From Flavobacteriales bacterium (GTDB lineage Bacteria; Bacteroidota; Bacteroidia; Flavobacteriales_F; PHOS-HE28): a stretch of DNA of 13,439 nucleotides. A model generated the notes under the pieces. That model did no database searches and was not told where the DNA came from. It saw only the letters and a program-made list of their open reading frames with translations. A program made the translations under genes and the position numbers. Positions 1 to 8,229 of this stretch are shown piece after piece; position 1 is the stretch's first letter, and each line of letters opens with the position of its first letter. The DNA is taken from assembly GCA_020437875.1 (NCBI GenBank), contig JAGQVR010000052.1, positions 1 to 13,439 on the forward strand, read 5' to 3'.

Positions 1-1
1 G

Positions 2-52
2 GGTCTGATGACCCTGGCCATGATCGTGCTGCTGATCTGGGCCCTGGGCTGA
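2..52 (+). CDS. C-terminal end of a truncated membrane protein gene
   Basis: Only the last 16 codons and a TGA stop (50-52) are in the window. The frame reads GLMTLAMIVLLIWALG, an uninterrupted hydrophobic stretch that would suit a final transmembrane helix with almost no tail after it. The gene would converge on the small minus-strand gene whose stop begins at 57, leaving four bases between them. With so little sequence the family cannot be named, and a chance open frame at the window edge is possible. Confidence 0.4.
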   Translation, partial: GLMTLAMIVLLIWALG

Positions 53-56
53 TCGG

Positions 57-458
57 TCAGTCCTTCTTCAGGTCGCCGGCGCGACCCAGGTACTCGTCCC
101 GACGGACGAGCATGAACCAGCTTTCCCCAAGTTCAAGGTAACCGTGCTCAAAGCAGAACACGTAGGTGTTACCTGCCTTGGTGCGATGCGTGTTGGTGTG
201 GTACATGAAGCTGTAACCCTTCTCCAACAGGCGGTCGCGGTGCACCTTGGTCTTTCCATCGGCGCCGGTGTTCAGTTCGGATAGGATCCGACGGTTGCGC
301 TTCAAGGCGTTCACCACGTTGCGCACGTAGTTGATCGGCGCGTTATTGGCGTGGTAGTGATAGAGGTTGCGGCAGGCATCGGAGCAGAACCGCTTGTCCG
401 TGCGACCCGCGATCTTCTCCCCGCATTCCAGGCAGACCTTCTCCGCAATGGCTGGCAT
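57..458 (-). CDS. Conserved hypothetical protein with N-terminal CxxC...CxxxC zinc finger
   Basis: The gene encodes 133 residues. Cys9, Cys12, Cys25 and Cys29 (CLEC and CSDAC in context) form a C-x2-C-x12-C-x3-C pattern, as expected for a small zinc ribbon; two histidines follow at about 34-36. Residues 45-60 are rich in Arg, Lys and Asn, and the C-terminal half (about 70-130) looks like a compact beta-rich domain with many aromatic residues. I recognise the overall shape as a conserved Bacteroidota hypothetical but know of no assigned function; nucleic-acid binding is a guess from the finger and the basic stretch. A good -7 promoter match lies 4 nt upstream of the ATG. It is monocistronic here and divergent from the peptidase/ligase operon. 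Confidence 0.85.
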   Translation of the reverse strand: MPAIAEKVCLECGEKIAGRTDKRFCSDACRNLYHYHANNAPINYVRNVVNALKRNRRILSELNTGADGKTKVHRDRLLEKGYSFMYHTNTHRTKAGNTYVFCFEHGYLELGESWFMLVRRDEYLGRAGDLKKD

Positions 459-462
459 AGCC

Positions 463-470
463 CGAAAGTA
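463..470 (-). promoter_or_regulatory. Bacteroidota-type -7 promoter element for the zinc-finger gene
   Basis: On the minus strand the octamer TACTTTCG matches the Bacteroidota -7 consensus TAnnTTTG at five of six fixed positions. It is followed by GGCT and then the ATG at 458. A TTG lies 22 nt upstream and could act as the -33 element. The spacing would put the transcription start at or just before the ATG, implying a leaderless or near-leaderless mRNA. Confidence 0.5.
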
Positions 471-492
471 AGTCGGGCGAAGCGAACAGGAT

Positions 493-567
493 CAACCAGC
501 CTTTCTTCCTTCAAGACCACCCCTGCTTGTCGAGACCGATCAACAGCCGATCGTGAAGGGCTGGTTG
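493..567. repeat. Nested inverted repeats in the divergent intergenic region
   Basis: The region 459-660 between two divergent genes has no convincing coding sequence. It holds an outer 9-base inverted repeat, CAACCAGCC at 493-501 and GGCTGGTTG at 559-567. Nested inside is CGATC (537-541) pairing with GATCG (549-553) over a 7-base loop. These could be operator half-sites or RNA structure. The outer arms are 57 bases apart, so chance is not excluded. Confidence 0.35.
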
Positions 568-599
568 CGTGAGCTCATGATCGGCGGCTAATGGAGATC

Positions 600-607
600 G
601 ACCTTTG
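600..607 (+). promoter_or_regulatory. Possible -7 element for the peptidase/amidoligase operon
   Basis: GACCTTTG matches TAnnTTTG at five of six fixed positions, about 53 bases before the chosen ATG at 661. No convincing -33 TTG lies at the usual spacing. It is the best promoter candidate seen between the inverted repeats and the operon. Confidence 0.3.
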
Positions 608-619
608 TTCAAGTGCGCC

Positions 620-653
620 GTCATGCGCGATTCCGGAGCTAGCCCGGAATGAC
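620..653. repeat. REP-like palindromic element (GTCAT...ATTCCGG...CCGGAAT...GAC)
   Basis: The core is ATTCCGG (630-636) and CCGGAAT (644-650) around a 7-base centre that contains the palindrome GCTAGC (638-643). GTC (620-622) and GAC (651-653) frame it. On the minus strand it would translate as HSGLAPES, a signature I associate with dispersed intergenic palindromes in many bacterial genomes. Its right arm contains the ATG at 649, so that ATG is probably not the start of the downstream gene. Confidence 0.55.
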
Positions 654-660
654 AACTCCC

Positions 661-1362
661 ATGCGCCCCATCCGCATCCTGGCCCAGCCCGATGACAGCA
701 CCTGTGGCCCGACGGCGCTGCATGCGGTGTACGCGTCCTTGGGTCTCGACCTCTCCCTGGAACAACTGATCGAGGAGGTGCACTTCCTGGATGATGGCGG
801 CACCCTGGCGGTCTTTCTGGGTATGAACGCCCTGAAGCACGGTCTTCATGCGCGCATCCACAGCTACAACCTGCGTGTGTTCGACCCTTCCTGGGATGTC
901 CTGCCCTCCGATCAACTGCGGAAGAAACTGGTGGCCCAGACCCGATACAAGGAGGGTAAGAAGCTGCACGCCACCTGCCTGGCCTATGCACGCTTCCTGA
1001 AGGAAGGAGGCGAGGTCCGGTTCGACGACCCCTCCCCGGCCCTGCTCCAGGGCTACTTCGACCGGAACCTCCCGATCCTCACCGGCCTGAGCGCCACATA
1101 CCTGTACAAGAGCAAGCGTGAGTACACTGGTACGAACGGCGAGAGCATCCACGACGACCTGCGTGGCAAGCCGATGGGCCATTTCGTTGTGCTGTGCGGC
1201 ATGGAGAAGAAGAACGTCCTGGTGGCGGACCCCTACCAGGACAACCCTTACAGCAAGGATCTCTACTATCACGTGCCGGTCGGTCGGCTGATCAATGCGA
1301 TCATGCTCGGGATCGTCACCTACGATGCGAACCTGCTGATCATCTCCAAGGAGCCTCTATGA
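661..1362 (+). CDS. C39-like (papain-fold) cysteine peptidase, first gene of amidoligase operon
   Basis: The protein has 233 residues and no signal peptide, so it is probably cytoplasmic. The opening LAQPDDSTCGPTAL is the classic peptidase C39-like start: Gln9 would form the oxyanion hole and Cys15 the nucleophile. GHFVVLCG places the catalytic histidine at 174, and VADPY places the aspartate at 190. It is larger than the C39 domains of bacteriocin ABC exporters and is not fused to a transporter. An in-frame ATG 12 bases upstream (649) lies inside the REP-like palindrome, so 661 is preferred; 649 would add only MTTP. The stop overlaps the next ATG as ATGA, so translation is probably coupled to the ATP-grasp ligase. 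The likely role, by inference, is trimming or hydrolysing the peptide or isopeptide made by the two downstream ligases. Confidence 0.85.
   Translation: MRPIRILAQPDDSTCGPTALHAVYASLGLDLSLEQLIEEVHFLDDGGTLAVFLGMNALKHGLHARIHSYNLRVFDPSWDVLPSDQLRKKLVAQTRYKEGKKLHATCLAYARFLKEGGEVRFDDPSPALLQGYFDRNLPILTGLSATYLYKSKREYTGTNGESIHDDLRGKPMGHFVVLCGMEKKNVLVADPYQDNPYSKDLYYHVPVGRLINAIMLGIVTYDANLLIISKEPL
1348..1353 (+). promoter_or_regulatory. Shine-Dalgarno-like AAGGAG before the ATP-grasp ligase
   Basis: AAGGAG lies within the last codons of the C39 peptidase gene, five bases before the ATG at 1359. It supports that start and, together with the ATGA overlap, translational coupling. Clear Shine-Dalgarno sites are otherwise scarce in this window. 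Confidence 0.5.
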
Positions 1363-2855
1363 AGAAGTTGATCGTGGTGCGCGAGCCCAAGGAATGGAAC
1401 CTCGGTGTCAAAGGCTTCGAGGTCGTCAGTTCGAAGGATTACCTGACCAACCCGCGATTCGCGGGGCAACGCAATGTGCGCGTGTTCAACCTGGCGCGCA
1501 GCTATGCCTACCAGAGCCGTGGTTACTACGTGAGCCTGCTGGCCGAGGCACGCGGCCACAAGGTGATCCCGAGCGCGAAGACCATCCTCGACCTCAAATC
1601 GCCCAGCATCGTGAAGGTGCTCTCGCGCGACCTCGAGGAGGTGATCCAAAGCAGCCTGGCACACAAGAACAAGCACGAGTTCCTCTTCAGCATCTACTTC
1701 GGCCGCAATGTGAACCGCAAGTACGACAAGCTGGCGCACGAACTCTACAAGGTCTTCCAGGCGCCCTTATTGCGCGCGCGCTTCGTGCGAACCGAAGCCG
1801 GAAAGTGGGAGTTGCGATCGGTGCGCCCCATCCCATACAACGACATTCCTGAGGAGCACCTCAACTTCGTGAAACGTTACGCGGCGGAGTACTTCGCGAA
1901 GAAGCGCTACGACGGGGCACGCCTCGACCGCAGCCAGTACGATCTCGCCATCCTCGTCAATCCGGAGGACAAGGCCGCGCCCTCGAACAAGCGGGCCACC
2001 GTGAAGTTCCGGCAGATCGCGGAGCAGATGGGCTTCGATGTGGACATCATCGGACCGGAGGACATCGATCGTGTGGCGGAGTACGACGCGTTGCTGATCC
2101 GCGAGAACACGCACGTCAATGACCACACCTACCGCTTCGCGCGCAAAGCCCAGAGCGAAGGCCTGGCGGTGATCGACGCGCCGGACGCCATCCTGAAGTG
2201 CAACAACAAGGTGTACCTCGCCGAGGTGATGGAAGCCGCCGGAGTGCCTGCGCCACGCACGCTGATCGTTCATAACGAGAACCGCGACCAGGTGGCCAAG
2301 CTCTTCGGACTGCCGGTGGTCCTTAAACTGCCGGACAGCACCTTCAGCCGGGGTGTGGTGAAGGCGAAGACCGCGGAGGAACTGGAGGAACAGCTGGACC
2401 AGATCCTGAAGGAGAGCGACCTGGCGATCGCACAGGAGTACATGCCCAGCGACTTCGACTGGCGGATCGGCGTACTGGACGGGAGGCCGCTCTATGCCTG
2501 CAAGTACTTCATGGCTCGCGGGCACTGGCAGATCTACAACTGGAGCAGCGATACCAAGAAGGGTCAGGAGGGCGACTTCGCCACCTTGCCGGTGGAGGAA
2601 GCACCGAAGCACATCGTGGACGCCGCCCTGAAGGCTGTCCGCGCCATCGTGGGCGATCGCGGCCTCTTCGGGGTGGACGTGAAGGAATTCGAGGGAAAGC
2701 CCCACGTGATCGAGGTGAATGAATGCCCCAACATCGACAGCGGTGTGGAGGACGTGGTGCTCGGTGATGACCTTTACCGTGCCATCATCGGATCGTTGAA
2801 GGCCTGCATCGAGGAGAAACTCGGCATCGAACGAACAACACCGGCACCCAGGTAG
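1359..2855 (+). CDS. RLAN-domain RimK-type ATP-grasp ligase
   Basis: This 498-residue cytoplasmic protein is much longer than RimK itself (about 300). Residues 1 to about 165 resemble the RLAN domain (RimK-like ATP-grasp N-terminal), which typically ends near RPIPYNDIPEEHL as here. Residues 195-275 form the pre-ATP-grasp fold and 280-490 the ATP-grasp core. Visible core residues are Lys284 (KVYLAEVMEAAGVPAPRT), Lys323 with the SRGV loop (VLKLPDSTFSRGVV), Glu360 (AQEYM), and the Mg-binding Asp440 (GVDV), Glu452 and Asn454 (IEVNECPNID). ATP-grasp ligases of this type join a carboxylate to an amine through an acyl phosphate, often adding Glu or another amino acid. The gene overlaps the C39 gene by 4 bases and ends 11 bases before the GCS2 gene. 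The substrate is unknown, and nothing ties it to ribosomal protein S6. Confidence 0.9.
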   Translation: MKKLIVVREPKEWNLGVKGFEVVSSKDYLTNPRFAGQRNVRVFNLARSYAYQSRGYYVSLLAEARGHKVIPSAKTILDLKSPSIVKVLSRDLEEVIQSSLAHKNKHEFLFSIYFGRNVNRKYDKLAHELYKVFQAPLLRARFVRTEAGKWELRSVRPIPYNDIPEEHLNFVKRYAAEYFAKKRYDGARLDRSQYDLAILVNPEDKAAPSNKRATVKFRQIAEQMGFDVDIIGPEDIDRVAEYDALLIRENTHVNDHTYRFARKAQSEGLAVIDAPDAILKCNNKVYLAEVMEAAGVPAPRTLIVHNENRDQVAKLFGLPVVLKLPDSTFSRGVVKAKTAEELEEQLDQILKESDLAIAQEYMPSDFDWRIGVLDGRPLYACKYFMARGHWQIYNWSSDTKKGQEGDFATLPVEEAPKHIVDAALKAVRAIVGDRGLFGVDVKEFEGKPHVIEVNECPNIDSGVEDVVLGDDLYRAIIGSLKACIEEKLGIERTTPAPR

Positions 2856-2866
2856 CCGGAACAAGG

Positions 2867-4105
<1,239 letters not shown>

Positions 4106-4159
4106 TCAGCGTCCACCGAACGACATCGGTACCCGCTGGAAAGCGAACTCGTCGAATTC

Positions 4160-4172
4160 CGGGAACATCCCG
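4160..4172. terminator. Small hairpin after the amidoligase operon
   Basis: CGGGA-ACA-TCCCG forms a 5-bp stem with a 3-base loop, about 55 bases after the GCS2 stop. A second small repeat, AAGGG (4193-4197) and CCCTT (4203-4207), follows. Neither has a T tract, so termination is only a possibility. The rest of 4106-4212 shows nothing else. Confidence 0.25.
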
Positions 4173-4212
4173 AACTGGCACGGCGTTCCGCGAAGGGATC
4201 AACCCTTGCACC

Positions 4213-5139
4213 GTGAACACGCCTACCACCCTGGCCGCCACGTTCCTTGTGATCACGGCCTCGGCCCAACCCACGCCCCGGTTCCATTGGCCATTGGACG
4301 GAACGAACGGAACCGTGGCCCAGGAGGTCATCGCCGGACAGAACGGGGCGTTGCAAGGCGGCCCGATATGGGCTCCAGGCCAGGGCCACCACGGCGGGGC
4401 CTGCCGGTTCGATGGTGTGGATGACAGGATCCTGCTCCCCCCTTGCGATATGACCACGGGTACCGGAGAGTTCAGTCTCTCACTGTGGGTACGACCCGAC
4501 TTCGTCACCGGCATGGACCGCACCCTTCTGGCCAAGACCGTGGGCACGTCCGCGCAGGATCACATCTGGTCCATGACCTTCGTCGGGGCCAGTGCCTTGC
4601 GCTTCCGCTTGCGAACAGGACCGACCACCACCGAGTTAACGACCGCCCCTTCCAGTGTCTTCACCGGAGCCTGGTACCACATCGTTGGCAGCTATGATGG
4701 CGCGATGATGCGCATCTACCTCAACGGCGCCTTGATGGCCGAGACCGCCGCCGCCGGAGCATTGGGCTTTCATCCACAGGCACCAGCATCCATGGCGGCC
4801 ACCAGCACCGGTTCCGCACCTTTCAGCGGCTGGATCGATGATGTCCGGTTGTACGACCAAGGGCTCTCGCAGTCCGAGGTGATCGCCATCCTGCTGGAGC
4901 AACTGACCACCGATGTGCAACGAACACCCTCACCAACGCTATCCGAAGGAAGGTTGCTGCTCCCTGACCACCAGTGGTCGAACGGTCGACTTCTGGATGG
5001 GATGGGGCGCACGGTACGTACCATGAGCGCGGCGGATCTCACCAGACCCATCGACCTGCACGACATGGCCCCCGGGCTCTACCTGGTCTGCCTCCAGGGA
5101 ACGGCCCAACACACCACCTGGCCCATCATGGTCCGGTGA
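4213..5139 (+). CDS. Secreted LamG-domain protein with T9SS C-terminal sorting domain
   Basis: The product is 308 residues. No in-frame ATG precedes the domain, so GTG at 4213 is chosen: it opens a short hydrophobic signal-like segment (residues 5-18, TTLAATFLVITASA) with likely cleavage before Gln19. Residues 24-228 are a concanavalin-like LamG domain: FHWPLDGTNGT, then GACRFDGVDDRI, FSLSLWVRPDF, WYHIVGSYDGAMMRIYLNG and GWIDDVRLYDQGLS. Residues about 246-308 are a type A T9SS sorting domain with the DLHDMAPGLYLV signature and a terminal strand ending in MVR. The protein should be exported by Sec, passed through T9SS and anchored or released at the surface. LamG domains often bind glycans or proteins, but the ligand is unknown. 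The signal peptide lacks a clear positive N-terminus, so the start is the least certain part. Confidence 0.8.
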   Translation: MNTPTTLAATFLVITASAQPTPRFHWPLDGTNGTVAQEVIAGQNGALQGGPIWAPGQGHHGGACRFDGVDDRILLPPCDMTTGTGEFSLSLWVRPDFVTGMDRTLLAKTVGTSAQDHIWSMTFVGASALRFRLRTGPTTTELTTAPSSVFTGAWYHIVGSYDGAMMRIYLNGALMAETAAAGALGFHPQAPASMAATSTGSAPFSGWIDDVRLYDQGLSQSEVIAILLEQLTTDVQRTPSPTLSEGRLLLPDHQWSNGRLLDGMGRTVRTMSAADLTRPIDLHDMAPGLYLVCLQGTAQHTTWPIMVR

Positions 5140-5140
5140 A

Positions 5141-5178
5141 TGCGAAGCCCCCGTGGCTGGTGCCACCGGGGCTTCGCA
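5141..5178. terminator. Bidirectional terminator hairpin between convergent T9SS cargo genes
   Basis: The arms are 5141-5156 (TGCGAAGCCCCCGTGG) and 5163-5178 (CCACCGGGGCTTCGCA), with a 6-base loop. Fifteen of 16 positions pair. It begins two bases after the LamG stop and ends 11 bases from the metallopeptidase stop, so it can serve both strands. There is no strong T tract on either side. Confidence 0.75.
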
Positions 5179-5189
5179 CCATCCCTCCA

Positions 5190-8156
5190 TCAATGCAGGA
5201 CCGTGAAGCGATGCTCGGCCGAACCGCCATTCCAACGCAGCCGCGCGAGGTACTGGCCATTCGCCAACCCCGCGACATCCAATGCGATCTTGTCACCCTG
5301 GACCACGCGCGTAGGAAGTACAAGACGGCCCATGGGATCGAGCACCTCCAGCATCGTGTTCGCTGCCGTCCGTGTCTGGACGGATACGGTGACCTGGCTC
5401 TGCGCCGGTGAAGGCCAGATCGAAAGGACCGGTGCACCATTCACCTCCGTTATCGCGTCCGGTGCTTGCGCGCTCCACAGTTCGATATCGTCGACCGCTC
5501 CTTCGATCAGGCTTCCACCGTCCAATTCCTGGCCGGGGCGGATGCTATCGCTTGCGATGAACTTCAACCGGATCCGCGTCGCATCCTCGCCAAGCACATC
5601 CGCCACGCGGAAGACCTTGCGGCGCCAGTTGCGCTCACCGGTCTTCGTATCCTCCACGGGCAGCCACGTGGCTCCCTCATCAGCGCTGGCATAGACCTGC
5701 CACCAGTCCGCGTTCGGGTTCGCACCGGACGGAGGGTTATTGGTATACCAGCGCCAGAAGCTCATCGCGGGATCGACGTAGTTGGTCAGGTCGATGTCCG
5801 GTCCCATCAAGGTGGTGCTGCCCCCGTCCACATCATTCTCACCGATACCGTCGTTCACGCTGAGCGCATTGCCGGTGTACCAGCAGTAGTCGCCACCTGG
5901 CGTGTGCTGTGTACCGGTCTGGCAGATCGTGCTGGGATCGCCCGGCGTGCCGTAGGATGCGAGCGGTGGCCCGAACTCCCACTGACCCGTGGTGGCGTTA
6001 TCCTCCGGCTGGCCTTCCTGCCAATTGCCGAAGTCGCTCAGCCCATCAGCGTTCTCGGTACCTGCCAGGTCATAGCCCACAAGGATGTAGTAAGGTAGGC
6101 CGGGGTCCGCACGATCGGAGGCGATCGGAGTGATGCTGCTCGTCTGGCCGTAGATGTCGCGCAGTGCCATGTAATAGGCCACGACCGTTCCTGGTCCCTG
6201 GGCCGGGATACTCGACTGATAAAGATCATCGCCGGCATTGGTCATCGGCACGCTCGTCCATTCCGTGTCATCGTTCACCTTGTAGAAGAGACTGGCGTCC
6301 TCCAGGTACAGGGTGGCCGGGAAGACGATGAAGAGCTGGGCATCGACATCAATGGTGGCATCGGCCGCCCGTGCCATGATCGGGTCATGGAACAGTTCAG
6401 CGCCGCTTATCAGGGTGATGCCATGTCGACCGAAGGCCTCCACGATCGCGGCCCCGTTCGGTGTGCCGTTGGTGATGTCACCGTCGGTATCATCAGCCTG
6501 CAGCACATCAAGCAGGACATCACGGTAGGCCTGTCCCTCATTGCCATTGAAGGTGTTCGCCTGCAAGCCGGGGAAGGCCTGTGCAAAGAGGTCGAGGGTG
6601 AGCAGCATGTCCTGGCCCAATCCTTCGTACAGATCCCACCAAGCCCCAGCGATGATCTCCCCATCGGCATGCACCTCACCCACGATGTGGTCCGGGTACA
6701 CCTTGGGGTCCTGGTCATAACGACGGACGGTACTGTTGTCATTGTCCAGGTTGATGCCCAGACCGAGGACAGGGCTCTGGGTGAGCGTAAGGCCCCACAC
6801 ATCAGCGTAGCCCTCATTCATCGCCCCGTTCGAGAAGCTACTTCCCAAGGACAGGTAGAACTTGTCGTTGATGCCGTGCCCGTACTCGTGGTAGACCACG
6901 TCATTGATGGTGGCCAGGGATCGGCAATTGTTCGCTTCCGCGTAGAAGTTGATGCTCGAACCGTCATAGAACGCATTACAGTCGTCGGTGGTGAGGTCGA
7001 GGTTCGTGGCGATCTGGTAATCCATCCCAGTGAAGTCCGGCAACACGCTCTTCATGTGCGAATGGATCTGGTTCACATAGATGAATGCCGAACGTTCGCG
7101 CAGGTTGGCGTTATTGTTGAAGGTCAACGAATTGAATCCTTCGTTCAGCGACGCATTGAAGGAAGGTGTCACTGTATTCGTCCGCACGGCTGCCCAACGT
7201 CCACGCAGTTGGACGATGCCCGTGGCCGGTCCTGGCACACCGGATTCGAGGTAGCCTGTGACATCCGTGTGGAACAAGGTCCCATTGATGGTGACGTTCA
7301 GGTCCGGCAGGGCCTGGACCGTGGGTGCCAACAAGGGGCTGCCTGGATAGGCAAGGGCGCTTATGGAGAGTTCCACGCCTTCATCGTCCTGTCCATCGCC
7401 ATGATCGCAATTGCGCACGGCATTCGCCCGGTATAACAGACGCCCATCCTCCGCATCCACCAGGCAATCATATCGCCCGGGCGTGTCACCCCTACGCGTC
7501 ACGACCTGGATGCGATGGACCAGCTTGACGCGCTGCTGGCCTGCCACGGCCATGGGCAGGAGCGCTAAGCCTTGATCCGTGGCTGACTCCACCCCTGTCA
7601 GCCCTTGTTGTGCAAGGTCCGCGGCTTGGCTGGCCGGAATGGTCGGTATCGTCGACACGGCGATGTCCCTGGCGAGGTCAGAAGCGAAGGCGATCACGCG
7701 CTGTTCGGTATCCAACTTCACCTGCACCTTCGTACCGAGTACGGGAAGGCCTGCATGGGTCTGCTCGAAATGCACATAGGTCAGCTTCTTTCCAGGCGCC
7801 GTGGCCACCGCGCTCAGCTCTTCGAGCGGAAGATGGTAACCGGCCAGTTCCTCCTGCAGGAAATGCATGGCCCGGTCAGCAGCTGTGGTACCGATCGTGG
7901 GGATGGGATCCCCATAAGCACGACGCGGGAGTCCCGTCTCCTCGTTGAATTCCGCTGTCCACCGGGGATGGGACAGATGGAATGCCGGCCAACCACCCCA
8001 ACTGCGCAACTCGATCTGGCGATCACGGTCCGGCAGTCGCTTATTGTCGGTGATGAAGGTGACGTCATGGGCCTCACCGGCCCGTTGTGCGGAAGCGGTG
8101 GGAGCGGTCAGGATGAGAGCGGCAGGAAGCAGGAGGGTGAGCGTACGCGTGTGCAT
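5190..8156 (-). CDS. Secreted M36 (fungalysin)-like zinc metallopeptidase with T9SS sorting domain
   Basis: The 988-residue preproprotein begins with a signal peptide (MHTRTLTLLL...TASA, cleavage near 23-24). Residues about 75-235 look like an FTP/PepSY propeptide, including HAGLPVLGTKVQVKLD. The catalytic domain carries HEYGHGIND with zinc ligands His423 and His427 and catalytic Glu424; NEGYADVW supplies the third ligand, Glu448. This arrangement fits gluzincins of the M36 type. After the peptidase (to about 590) comes a linker domain, then a jelly-roll or MAM-like region (about 725-895, with DDIELWSA). A T9SS type A sorting domain (about 905-988) follows, starting LSIWPSPAQSQVTV and ending RFTVLH. 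It is probably a surface or secreted nutrient-scavenging protease. It lies 73 bases downstream of the MBL-fold gene on the same strand, and no good -7 element precedes it. Confidence 0.92.
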   Translation of the reverse strand: MHTRTLTLLLPAALILTAPTASAQRAGEAHDVTFITDNKRLPDRDRQIELRSWGGWPAFHLSHPRWTAEFNEETGLPRRAYGDPIPTIGTTAADRAMHFLQEELAGYHLPLEELSAVATAPGKKLTYVHFEQTHAGLPVLGTKVQVKLDTEQRVIAFASDLARDIAVSTIPTIPASQAADLAQQGLTGVESATDQGLALLPMAVAGQQRVKLVHRIQVVTRRGDTPGRYDCLVDAEDGRLLYRANAVRNCDHGDGQDDEGVELSISALAYPGSPLLAPTVQALPDLNVTINGTLFHTDVTGYLESGVPGPATGIVQLRGRWAAVRTNTVTPSFNASLNEGFNSLTFNNNANLRERSAFIYVNQIHSHMKSVLPDFTGMDYQIATNLDLTTDDCNAFYDGSSINFYAEANNCRSLATINDVVYHEYGHGINDKFYLSLGSSFSNGAMNEGYADVWGLTLTQSPVLGLGINLDNDNSTVRRYDQDPKVYPDHIVGEVHADGEIIAGAWWDLYEGLGQDMLLTLDLFAQAFPGLQANTFNGNEGQAYRDVLLDVLQADDTDGDITNGTPNGAAIVEAFGRHGITLISGAELFHDPIMARAADATIDVDAQLFIVFPATLYLEDASLFYKVNDDTEWTSVPMTNAGDDLYQSSIPAQGPGTVVAYYMALRDIYGQTSSITPIASDRADPGLPYYILVGYDLAGTENADGLSDFGNWQEGQPEDNATTGQWEFGPPLASYGTPGDPSTICQTGTQHTPGGDYCWYTGNALSVNDGIGENDVDGGSTTLMGPDIDLTNYVDPAMSFWRWYTNNPPSGANPNADWWQVYASADEGATWLPVEDTKTGERNWRRKVFRVADVLGEDATRIRLKFIASDSIRPGQELDGGSLIEGAVDDIELWSAQAPDAITEVNGAPVLSIWPSPAQSQVTVSVQTRTAANTMLEVLDPMGRLVLPTRVVQGDKIALDVAGLANGQYLARLRWNGGSAEHRFTVLH

Positions 8157-8207
8157 GTATTCCGTTCAGGGTATCACGAAGATCGGTCGTCCGGGCCTAT
8201 GGTCCAA

Positions 8208-8222
8208 GCCAGCGCAGCTGGC
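8208..8222 (-). terminator. Hairpin between the MBL-fold gene and the metallopeptidase gene
   Basis: GCCAGC-GCA-GCTGGC is a perfect 6-bp stem with a 3-base loop, starting 7 bases beyond the MBL-fold stop on the minus strand. It could terminate or attenuate transcription before the metallopeptidase, but it lacks a long T run. Confidence 0.35.
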
Positions 8223-8229
8223 CTTCCCA

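Noticed and set aside
1359..2855. Naming the ATP-grasp gene rimK, a ribosomal S6 glutamate ligase.
   Set aside because: The extra RLAN-like N-terminal domain, the length of 498 residues and the peptidase and GCS2 partners differ from true RimK. Only the ligase fold is shared.
1767..2864. A 365-codon minus-strand frame opposite the ATP-grasp ligase; similarly 10769-11953 opposite the glycosyltransferase and 511-1272 opposite the C39 peptidase.
   Set aside because: All lie antisense to genes with clear catalytic motifs and show no domains or promoters. Part of 511-1272 is simply the REP-like palindrome read as HSGLAPES.
6387..7436. A 349-codon open frame on the plus strand inside the metallopeptidase gene.
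   Set aside because: It is antisense to a well-supported peptidase with zinc motifs. Its composition (rich in Val, His, Gln) is typical of a shadow frame in GC-rich DNA.
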